Source: Cyanobacteria bacterium UBA11370
GTDB lineage: Bacteria > Cyanobacteriota > Cyanobacteriia > Cyanobacteriales > Coleofasciculaceae
Length of the DNA stretch: 5,195 nucleotides
Assembly: GCA_003486645.1 (NCBI GenBank)
Contig: DNGI01000354.1
Span: 1-5,195, forward strand
Direction of reading: 5' to 3'
Of this stretch, positions 1 to 5,195 are shown one piece after another (the first letter of the stretch is position 1; each line of letters opens with the position of its first letter). The notes beneath the pieces are model-generated. The model did not search any database. It had not been told where the DNA came from and saw nothing but the letters and a program-made list of their open reading frames with translations. Both the position numbers and the translations under genes were made by a program.

Positions 1-45
1 CACATCCGCTACATCCGTTACCAAATCCGTTGCCACATCCGTTGC
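1..45 (-). repeat. In-frame 12-bp tandem repeat in the ATPase domain loop
   Basis: On the coding strand the unit is GCAACGGATGTG. Unit 1 occupies 45-34. Unit 2 (33-22) has one change. Unit 3 (21-10) has two changes. Unit 4 (9-1) has lost three bases. They encode ATDV, ATDL, VTDV and A-DV. All length differences are multiples of three, so the frame is kept. The array touches the window edge and may continue. It sits between the post-N-box strand and the expected nucleotide-binding G1 box. Confidence 0.85.
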
Positions 46-141
46 CAAGCTGACTTTAAACGTGACACTACCGCGATCGCTAAATTTAACAGCATTAGAA
101 AGCAGGTTCATTAAAACTTGGCGCAGTCGCTTTTGATCCGC
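1..141 (-). other. Start of HATPase_c domain, truncated by the window edge
   Basis: From about residue 1601. The N-box reads RLRQVLMNLLSNAVKFS, with Asn1612 and Asn1616 in the positions that coordinate Mg-ATP in this family, followed by the strand GSVTFKVSL. The D/G1 box (DTGxGI type), F-box and G2 box should follow but are outside the window. Just after the strand the protein enters a low-complexity Ala/Val-Thr-Asp-Val tract (1633-1647) where the family normally has a variable-length loop. Confidence 0.93.
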
Positions 142-3100
142 ATAAATAACGGTGGGAATTTCGATGAGAGGAAGGTAGGTAAAAGTAAGTTTCTTTTGTT
201 CAGATTTGAGGCGGAAAATTTCAGTTAGGGCAGTGAGGAAGGAGGGAAAATGGAAATTTTCTGGGTAGAGTTCGAGTTTTTCAGCTTCGATTTTAGATAG
301 GTCTAAAATATCGTTGATTAGAGTGAGTAGGTGGGTGCCGCATTGGTAAATAATACTAATCCCTTCTTTTTGTTTGGGAGTGCAATTTTTATCTTGTTGG
401 AGGATCTGGGCGTAGCCCATAATGCCGTTGAGGGGAGTCCGCAATTCGTGACTCATATTAGCAAGGAAATTGCTTTTGGCTCGGTTCGCGGCTTCTGCGG
501 CTTCTTTCGCTTGCTGAAGTTCTTGTTCGGCTTGTTTGCGATCGCTAATATCAATCACAATGCCATGCCAAGCAATCTCACCATTGTCTCGCCGCTTGGG
601 GCGAGAGTTTCCCTGTAACCATTTAATCTTGCCGGATGGAGTGATAATCCGCCACTGATGCTGAAACAGTTGTAGGGTTTCCATGCTGTATTGCACGGCT
701 GCTTCATAACCAGCTTGATCCTCTGGATAAATGGCATCCAGTAAGATGTTGGCATTTTCAAGAATCTGCTTAACGGATATCTCATGGATAACTTCGATCG
801 CCCGACTCATGTGTTCAAAGTAAAATGAGCCATCAATCCGTCGGACGAAGATGTAAATATTAGCGGGTGAGGAATCGGAAATCTCTAGGAAGCGGGATTC
901 GCTTTCTTTTAAGGCAATTTCTGCTTGTTTTTTGTCGTTAATATCTATTAAATAACCCACGCACTCAAGGGGATTGCCAGCTTCATCTCTAGCCAATTTG
1001 AGTTGAGTGCCTAACCAATGATAAGTTCCATCAGCGTGTAGGAAGCGGTATTCGTAGGAGCAAGATCCTTGCTCGAACAATTGGGGTAAACTGGTAACAA
1101 TCCCTTCTAGATCGCCAGGGTAGACAAGCTTTGACCAAAACTGGGCACTATCGAGAAAGTTCTCGGCATCATAACCTAGAATAGTGCTGACATTCTGGCT
1201 CATAAACGTAGCCCGATAATCTCCCTCAGCTTTGGAACTAAAAATGACGGCAGGGCTAGCAGTCAGCAAATATTGCAGGCGTTCTTCGCTTTGGCGCAAT
1301 GCGTCTTCCGCTTGTTTCTGTTCCGTTAGATCCCGCAGCCCCACAACGACTCCTGATATCGTATTGTCTACTTCCAAACACGGTGAGTAAGTAACATTCA
1401 AGAAGCGTTTTGTAGTTGGATTAGTCTTAAACTCAAACCAGTGTTGATAACGAATCGTCTCTCCAGCCAGACATCGATCTAAACGCTCTTTAACCAGAGT
1501 TTCAAATAGATTTGAACCTAAAATATCCTTAATCGAATGTCCGACAATCTCCTCATAGGATTTATTATGCCAAGTTAGATAAGTTTGATTGACGACCTGA
1601 TAGATATAATTTCGATCTAGCAAGGCAATACCATCAGCGGTTGCCGAAACAATCCGTTCATACCGTTGTAAGTTTTCCTCAATTTGTTTGCGCTCTGTAA
1701 TATCCTCAGCAAAGCCTATAAATCGGAGTGGATTTCCCGCTTCATCCTGAAGTAACGAGATTTGAACATAAATCCAGCGAATTGAATGATTGGGGCGAAG
1801 AATACGATACTCTCGTGTTACATTATTGCCTTGAAACTGTTGAAAAACAGAGGTGATAATCTGTTGACGATCATCGGGATGTATTGTCTCTAACCAAGAT
1901 TCAGAGTTTTGATATAAGCTCTCACAGCTACGTTCAAATATCTTTTCATAAGCCGGACTGACATATAAAAATTGTCTGGATTTGGCACAACGAATAAAGA
2001 ATAATTGGTTAATGGTTGAGGCAATTTCCTGAAAACGTTCTTCACTCTGTCGCAGTGCGGCTTCGGCTCGTTTACGATCAGTGATATCGCGCCCGACTGC
2101 TTGCACCTCAACTAAGCAACCCTGTTCATCAAAAAGTGCCCGGTTAATCCATTGTGTCGATCGCACTTCGTTCCCCACAATTACCCGATTCTCAACGGTA
2201 ATGACGGGATTGTCTAACGTCATGGAGTTGATTCTTTGATAGACGTATTCCAGATCGTCTTCAACGATGAGGGGTTCAACGCTGTATCCAATCAGTTCCT
2301 CTCGTGTGAATCCAAAATACCGACAGTACGCTTCATTGACGAAGGTAATGGTACCGTCTGGTAAGAACCGAGCAATTAATTCTGTTTGATCTTCAATGAT
2401 GGCAAGATAACGCTGTTCACTCTGTCGCAGTGCGGCTTCAGTTCGTTTGCGATCGCTGATATCCAGAATTACCGATATCACTTCATTCTCACTCTCTTCA
2501 ACTTGAGCGCCAGCAACTAAAACAGCTACCCGACTACCATCTTTGCGGATATATTCTTTTTCAAAGGGCTGTACCCATCCGTGGGTAAGCAAATGGACAA
2601 CGGCAGCAGCATCAACCTCGTTATAATCAGATGGGGTAATCCTATCCCATCTCAGCTTCCCTGCTAACAAATCTGCCCGGTCGTAACCCACCATTTGCAG
2701 AAACCCATCATTCGCTTCGCTAATCTCACCCGTTGCTGTGGTCATGATAATACCAACAATATTAGACTCAGCAAGCCGCCGGAAACGAGATTCACTTTGC
2801 TTGAGAGCGATTTCTGCTTGCTTGCGATCGCTGATATCTTTGAGTAAACCAATGACACAATCTTGGCAATTGAGATGGCTGACAATGGCAGAAAGTAACA
2901 CTGTCCGCCGTTCTCCAGACTTCAATCGAAAAACCACTTCAAAATCCTGGATATTTCGATTTTGAGTCAGTTGTTTGCGGAAGTAGGCTAAGTCCTCATG
3001 GTTTACCCACAGGTTTAACTCAACACAGGTTTTGCCCAGCATTTCAGCCTGAGAGTAACCTAAGAAAGTCGCCATGCGATCATTCGTATTGAGTACTCGC

Positions 3101-4941
3101 CCTTCCGCTAGAGTTGCAATCCAGGCTGGATCAGGACTAGTGTGGAATATGCTGGAGAATTTAAGTTCTGATTCGCGCCAAGCGATTTCGGCGGCTTTTT
3201 GATCCGTAATATCGGCAACGGTACCGACTAATTTCACCACCTCACCTTGGGCATTTGCAATCGGTTGTCCCTTAGCCTGGATATAGCGAATGTTGCCGTT
3301 CTGGGTAATAATTCTTAAGTCTGTGTCAAAAGGCTGAAGGGCGATCGCTACTTCAACGACTTGCCGTTGGAATCGTTCCTGATCGTCGGGATGAATATGT
3401 TGAATGGTCAGATCCGGTCTGGGTACAGGGGCTTGATCTTCGGCTTCATAAATACGATATAATTCCTCTGACCAAATCACCTCTTGCGTTGCTAGATTAA
3501 ACTCCCAACTGCCAACTTTAGCAATGCGTTGAGCTTCGGTAAAGGCCGCCGTTTTTTCCGCCACCTGTCGTTCTAAATCCTGGGCATAGCTTTGACGAAG
3601 TTGATCGGCTTTCTGAAGATCCATCACCATCTGGTGAAAGGATTGAGTTAAGCATTCCACTTCAGCAATACGGGTGACGGGTAGGGGTTGTTCCAGCATA
3701 CCAGCCGCAACAGCTTGAGTCGCTTGGGTGAGGCGCAGGAGCGATCGCGTAATCCGTCGGGAAGTCCAAATCCCACTCCCAATGGCTCCCAACAGCGCTA
3801 AACTACAGAGCAATGCGGTGCGGTGAACATTGGTCTGAATTTCTGCCATGAAATCCGACTCTGGGATAACCACAACAATCGTCCAATTGATTTGGTCATC
3901 AAGCTTAAAGGGGATAACCCGCCCAAAGTACTGTTGGTTTTGCAGGCGAAACCGTCTAGGATGAGCATCAGGGTTCAAGCTCCAATCTGCTGCTGCTCGT
4001 GTTACTGGATTTTGGCTATCTTGAGCTGCTAACCGTAAAGCTTCTGGTGGTGACGTTTCTTTTAGCTTAATTGAAGGATTCCGGCGAAAGGGCAATTCAG
4101 TGGTGGAGGTTGCAATCAGTAGTCCTTTTTCGTCCATAATAAAGGCTTGTCCCGTCTTGCCTATTCTGAGACTGCGTAAATACTCCCCAGTCTGGTTAAG
4201 AAAGACAGTCCCACTGAGTACGCCCTGGAATTGACCTGGAGGGTCTACAAACGGTAAAAAGTAAGCCAGAACAAGCAAGGGCTGCTCTTTACCTCGCGCT
4301 AGGGACACGACTAACTGCCAATGTCCCTCTTTAGACTCTTTTGCCGCCCTATACCAAGGATGGGTTGGGGGGTCAGCATGGGGGTCATAATTAGGTATAG
4401 CATCGCGCAAGTAGAGGCGATTGCCCTGTAAATCTGCTACATAGTTTTCCAGCGCCCCCGTTTCCGGGTTGCGTTGGCGAATGACTAATTGATTGGGTTC
4501 AGGATGAGTAACGGCAAGAAAATCTTTACGTTCTGTCCCAATCACAAGACTACTGACATCCGTGTGAATATTCAGTTGCTGGGCAAAATAAGTTTCCATA
4601 AGGGACGTATTTTGCCACTCTAAAATCCCCAGTCTAATGGCGGTTTGATGTTCCCTCACTAAATCCTTTGGGGTTTTAAGGTAGGACTCCAAGTTTTGAA
4701 CAATGCGATCGCCCTGTTGTCCCATCAAGTCGTTTGCTAACTCGGCTACCGCCTGCTGTCCACTACGGAACGACAGATAGCCGACTAGGGCTACTGCGCC
4801 TACGGTTTGTAGTACAAACGGTAGAGTTAGAACAAGTCGTAAGGGAAGTTTCCTCAAAACTTTGGGAGCTAAGGGAGAACTAGTCGGAATGGGAATAGGG
4901 GTGATGCGAGTAAGAATGCGATCGCCTACGGTAACGACCAT
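1..4941 (-). CDS. Membrane-bound multi-PAS sensor histidine kinase (dCache-HAMP-8xPAS-HisKA-HATPase), 3' end missing
   Basis: This is a two-component sensor kinase expected to autophosphorylate on His in response to an extracytoplasmic signal and then pass the phosphate to a response-regulator Asp. The frame is open for 1,647 codons and leaves the window at position 1, so the protein is partial at its C-terminus. Visible order: TM1 ~36-58, dCache-like sensor ~60-372, TM2 ~375-393, HAMP ~394-446, coiled coil ~442-471, eight PAS domains ~470-1467, HisKA with MSHELRTPLNG (His1498), and the N-box region NLLSNAVKF (Asn1612, Asn1616). The ATG at 4941 is the first one after an in-frame TGA (4957-4959), and the next in-frame Met comes after TM1, so this start is the best choice. 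No frameshift or internal stop was found on full translation. A C-terminal receiver domain (hybrid kinase) is common in this class but cannot be seen. The ligand and partner regulator are unknown; no specific gene name can be given. Confidence 0.96.
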   Translation of the reverse strand, partial: MVVTVGDRILTRITPIPIPTSSPLAPKVLRKLPLRLVLTLPFVLQTVGAVALVGYLSFRSGQQAVAELANDLMGQQGDRIVQNLESYLKTPKDLVREHQTAIRLGILEWQNTSLMETYFAQQLNIHTDVSSLVIGTERKDFLAVTHPEPNQLVIRQRNPETGALENYVADLQGNRLYLRDAIPNYDPHADPPTHPWYRAAKESKEGHWQLVVSLARGKEQPLLVLAYFLPFVDPPGQFQGVLSGTVFLNQTGEYLRSLRIGKTGQAFIMDEKGLLIATSTTELPFRRNPSIKLKETSPPEALRLAAQDSQNPVTRAAADWSLNPDAHPRRFRLQNQQYFGRVIPFKLDDQINWTIVVVIPESDFMAEIQTNVHRTALLCSLALLGAIGSGIWTSRRITRSLLRLTQATQAVAAGMLEQPLPVTRIAEVECLTQSFHQMVMDLQKADQLRQSYAQDLERQVAEKTAAFTEAQRIAKVGSWEFNLATQEVIWSEELYRIYEAEDQAPVPRPDLTIQHIHPDDQERFQRQVVEVAIALQPFDTDLRIITQNGNIRYIQAKGQPIANAQGEVVKLVGTVADITDQKAAEIAWRESELKFSSIFHTSPDPAWIATLAEGRVLNTNDRMATFLGYSQAEMLGKTCVELNLWVNHEDLAYFRKQLTQNRNIQDFEVVFRLKSGERRTVLLSAIVSHLNCQDCVIGLLKDISDRKQAEIALKQSESRFRRLAESNIVGIIMTTATGEISEANDGFLQMVGYDRADLLAGKLRWDRITPSDYNEVDAAAVVHLLTHGWVQPFEKEYIRKDGSRVAVLVAGAQVEESENEVISVILDISDRKRTEAALRQSEQRYLAIIEDQTELIARFLPDGTITFVNEAYCRYFGFTREELIGYSVEPLIVEDDLEYVYQRINSMTLDNPVITVENRVIVGNEVRSTQWINRALFDEQGCLVEVQAVGRDITDRKRAEAALRQSEERFQEIASTINQLFFIRCAKSRQFLYVSPAYEKIFERSCESLYQNSESWLETIHPDDRQQIITSVFQQFQGNNVTREYRILRPNHSIRWIYVQISLLQDEAGNPLRFIGFAEDITERKQIEENLQRYERIVSATADGIALLDRNYIYQVVNQTYLTWHNKSYEEIVGHSIKDILGSNLFETLVKERLDRCLAGETIRYQHWFEFKTNPTTKRFLNVTYSPCLEVDNTISGVVVGLRDLTEQKQAEDALRQSEERLQYLLTASPAVIFSSKAEGDYRATFMSQNVSTILGYDAENFLDSAQFWSKLVYPGDLEGIVTSLPQLFEQGSCSYEYRFLHADGTYHWLGTQLKLARDEAGNPLECVGYLIDINDKKQAEIALKESESRFLEISDSSPANIYIFVRRIDGSFYFEHMSRAIEVIHEISVKQILENANILLDAIYPEDQAGYEAAVQYSMETLQLFQHQWRIITPSGKIKWLQGNSRPKRRDNGEIAWHGIVIDISDRKQAEQELQQAKEAAEAANRAKSNFLANMSHELRTPLNGIMGYAQILQQDKNCTPKQKEGISIIYQCGTHLLTLINDILDLSKIEAEKLELYPENFHFPSFLTALTEIFRLKSEQKKLTFTYLPLIEIPTVIYADQKRLRQVLMNLLSNAVKFSDRGSVTFKVSLATDVATDLVTDVADV
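274..480 (-). other. HisKA dimerisation and phosphoacceptor domain
   Basis: Residues ~1488-1556. The H-box is FLANMSHELRTPLNGIMG, with the phosphoacceptor His1498 (codon at 448-450) followed by Glu-Leu-Arg-Thr-Pro, the canonical HisKA class pattern. The second helix closes with LLTLINDILDLSKIEAEKLEL, also canonical. An alanine- and glutamate-rich helix (QQAKEAAEAANRAKSN) connects it to the C-cap of PAS8 and probably carries the signalling coiled coil. All residues needed for autophosphorylation and phosphatase activity in this motif are intact, so the kinase looks functional as far as the window reaches. Confidence 0.96.
2041..2064. repeat. 24-bp direct repeat, copy A (PAS4/PAS5 junction)
   Basis: This copy is identical over 24 bp to 2416-2439 and lies exactly 375 bp away. 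It encodes the inter-PAS helix EAALRQSE just after the DITDRKRA C-cap of PAS4. Synonymous positions are also conserved, unlike in most other junctions of this gene. Confidence 0.9.
2416..2439. repeat. 24-bp direct repeat, copy B (PAS3/PAS4 junction)
   Basis: This is the partner of 2041-2064, encoding the same EAALRQSE helix after the DISDRKRT C-cap of PAS3. The adjoining 17 bp at 2447-2463 are in turn identical to 2822-2838 at the PAS2/PAS3 junction, again exactly 375 bp away. Confidence 0.9.
3604..3762 (-). other. HAMP domain leading into a coiled-coil linker
   Basis: Residues ~394-446, directly after TM2. It reads as two amphipathic helices: the first around RRITRSLLRLTQATQAVAAG, then a connector containing PLPVTRIAE, then a second helix around EVECLTQSFHQMVMDL. 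The conserved Glu (E427 or E429) at the start of the second helix and the Phe435/Met438 positions fit the family. The second helix continues without a break into a heptad-like segment (~442-471, including LERQVAEKTAAF) that joins the first PAS domain. HAMP converts a piston or tilt movement of TM2 into a rotation of the helical bundle, so this is the transmission point between the Cache sensor and the PAS array. Confidence 0.88.
3763..4836 (-). other. Extracytoplasmic double-Cache-like sensor region flanked by TM1 and TM2
   Basis: Residues ~36-393 of the kinase. TM1 (~36-58, core LTLPFVLQTVGAVALVGYL) follows a basic, proline-rich cytoplasmic tail (residues 12-35, including PIPIPTSSPLAPK and RKLPLR). 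TM2 (~375-393, core LLCSLALLGAIGSGIW) is followed by the basic SRRITR. The ~315 residues between them fit the dCache_1 size. They show family-like features: a long N-terminal helix, a HPWYRAAKES segment (Trp196) ending the first lobe's ligand-side loop, a GKTGQAFIMDEKGLLIAT segment that begins the second lobe, and a WTIVVVIPESDF strand just before TM2. Cache domains bind small molecules such as amino acids or carboxylates outside the membrane. The ligand here cannot be read from the sequence. The assignment rests on size, topology and recognisable motifs. Confidence 0.85.
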
Positions 4942-5071
4942 AGCGAGGAACAAGCTTCAGCTCTAGGCTAGCTGATCACTCCTGCACGAGTAAAGTTTAT
5001 AAAAAGACTAACGATATACTATATTACTTGATTTTTGGCATCAATCTTAAGAATTATTTGCAGATTTTAGG
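4942..5071 (-). promoter_or_regulatory. Kinase leader region with a weak candidate promoter
   Basis: This is a 130-bp non-coding stretch upstream of the kinase. On the minus strand, TTGATG (5039-5044), a 17-bp spacer and TAGTAT (5016-5021) form a weak sigma-70-like pair (4/6 and 4/6 matches). TATAGT (5018-5023) is a better -10 hexamer but leaves only a 15-bp spacer. The predicted 5' UTR would be roughly 65-75 nt. No purine-rich Shine-Dalgarno is visible in the ~15 nt before the ATG (CTTGTTCCTCGCT), which is not unusual for cyanobacteria. An in-frame TGA at 4957-4959 closes the frame upstream. Confidence 0.3.
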
Positions 5072-5194
5072 TATAGCAGTTCTGAGATCGGTGAGGTACT
5101 CTAAATTTTCTTCCCCACTCCCCACTCCCCACTCCCCACTCCCCATTCCCTAAAACCTAGGAATTTGTACCTCATGAGTATGAGAACCGCTATA
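5072..5194. mobile_element. Small palindromic MITE-like element (non-autonomous)
   Basis: The outer arms are TATAGCAGTTCT (5072-5083) and AGAACCGCTATA (5183-5194), complementary at 11 of 12 positions. The inner arms are TGAGGTAC (5092-5099) and GTACCTCA (5167-5174), complementary at 8 of 8. Both sides have an 8-nt unpaired gap between outer and inner arm, so the symmetry is exact. The centre holds the CCCCACT array. The element is ~123 bp and has no coding capacity. Inverted ends starting in TA fit a MITE mobilised in trans, possibly by an IS630/Tc1-type transposase, but no target duplication can be checked because the window ends one base later. It could instead be a non-mobile intergenic palindromic repeat. 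Confidence 0.6.
5113..5150. repeat. CCCCACT heptamer tandem array
   Basis: There are four perfect CCCCACT units (5113-5140), one variant CCCCATT (5141-5147) and a final CCC. It resembles the short tandemly repeated heptamers (STRR class) known from filamentous cyanobacteria, whose classical STRR1 is CCCCAGT/CCCCAAT-like. It occupies the loop of the surrounding palindromic element. On the minus strand it reads as runs of four G separated by three-base loops. Confidence 0.92.
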
Positions 5195-5195
5195 T

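Larger units (their letters stand above)
541..3534 (-). other. Array of eight tandem PAS domains
   Basis: Residues ~470-1467. Each unit ends in a DI[TS]DxK-like C-cap followed by a short helix (xAExALxxSExRF) into the next unit. The first Asp of each C-cap falls at 577, 702, 827, 952, 1080, 1204, 1333 and 1464. Approximate units are: PAS1 470-580, PAS2 590-705, PAS3 713-830, PAS4 838-955, PAS5 963-1083, PAS6 1090-1207, PAS7 1215-1336 and PAS8 1344-1467. Units 1, 5, 7 and 8 look like the PAS_3 fold class: HPDD at 1 and 5, with YPGD and YPED variants at 7 and 8, and Trp-containing β-strands such as KWLQG. Units 2, 3, 4 and 6 are more PAS_4/PAS_9-like. No LOV flavin-Cys motif (NCRFLQ) is present, and no haem-binding His can be assigned safely. 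Likely roles are dimerisation, signal relay and possibly further small-molecule or redox sensing. Domain count is solid; exact boundaries are ±10 residues. Confidence 0.92.
73..4925. repeat. Eight HIP1 octamers (GCGATCGC)
   Basis: Exact copies lie at 73-80, 538-545, 2449-2456, 2824-2831, 3341-3348, 3741-3748, 4705-4712 and 4918-4925, all inside the kinase gene. About 0.08 would be expected by chance in a window this size. HIP1 over-representation is a hallmark of many cyanobacterial genomes. It is the main support for the taxonomic call and indicates that the gene is native or long resident. Confidence 0.95.

Noticed and set aside
331..618. Plus-strand open frame of 95 codons
   Set aside because: It lies antisense to the HisKA and PAS8 coding region, which has clear conserved motifs; it shows no recognisable domain.
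555..785. Minus-strand open frame of 76 codons
   Set aside because: It is an out-of-frame shadow within PAS8 of the kinase.
1890..2111. Minus-strand open frame of 73 codons
   Set aside because: It is out of frame with the kinase and lies within PAS5, whose motifs (HPDD, DITERK) are intact in the main frame.
2738..2965. Plus-strand open frame of 75 codons
   Set aside because: It is antisense to PAS2/PAS3 and has no domain or ribosome-binding support.
541..3534. LOV photoreceptor or phytochrome-type chromophore domain in the PAS array
   Set aside because: No NCRFLQ-type flavin-Cys motif and no GAF/PHY bilin-binding region were found in any of the eight units.
3823..4032. Plus-strand open frame of 69 codons
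   Set aside because: It is antisense to the second Cache lobe; no independent support.
5113..5150. CRISPR array
   Set aside because: The units are 7-bp contiguous repeats without spacers; this is a simple heptamer tandem array.
5072..5194. Rho-independent terminator of a gene to the right
   Set aside because: The arms are far apart (67-nt inner loop), there is no GC-rich stem followed by a U tract, and no upstream gene is visible in the window.

Overview
The window is almost entirely one very large gene on the minus strand. It is an open frame of 1,647 codons that starts at an ATG at 4941-4939 and runs without a stop off the left edge at position 1. It encodes a membrane-bound sensor histidine kinase. 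The order is: short proline-rich cytoplasmic tail, TM helix, extracytoplasmic double-Cache-like sensor, TM helix, HAMP, coiled-coil linker, eight consecutive PAS domains, a HisKA domain with the phosphoacceptor His at residue 1498, and the start of the HATPase_c domain (N-box Asn 1612 and 1616). The nucleotide-binding G boxes, the C-terminus and any receiver domain lie beyond the window.

The organism is very probably a cyanobacterium, most likely filamentous. The palindrome GCGATCGC (HIP1) occurs eight times in 5.2 kb, where chance predicts about 0.08. The multi-PAS kinase with this N-terminal membrane domain is a typical cyanobacterial design. The upstream spacer carries a CCCCACT heptamer array of the kind scattered through filamentous cyanobacterial genomes. 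Genus cannot be decided from this sequence.

Layout: 1-4941 is the kinase gene (minus strand). 4942-5071 is an AT-rich leader with a weak candidate promoter and no clear Shine-Dalgarno. 5072-5194 is a short imperfect palindromic, MITE-like element with two nested pairs of inverted arms and a central CCCCACT tandem array. Read on the kinase's coding strand, that array is a strong G-quadruplex motif. No RNA gene, CRISPR array or second protein gene is visible.

The inferred working model is that the periplasmic Cache region senses a small ligand. HAMP and the coiled coil pass the signal into a long PAS relay, and this controls autophosphorylation of His1498. The most unusual sequence-level points are: PAS junctions 1-4 spaced exactly 125 residues (375 bp) apart, with near-identical junction DNA at some of them; a 12-bp in-frame tandem repeat in the ATPase domain at the left edge; and the palindromic, G4-bearing element upstream of the gene.
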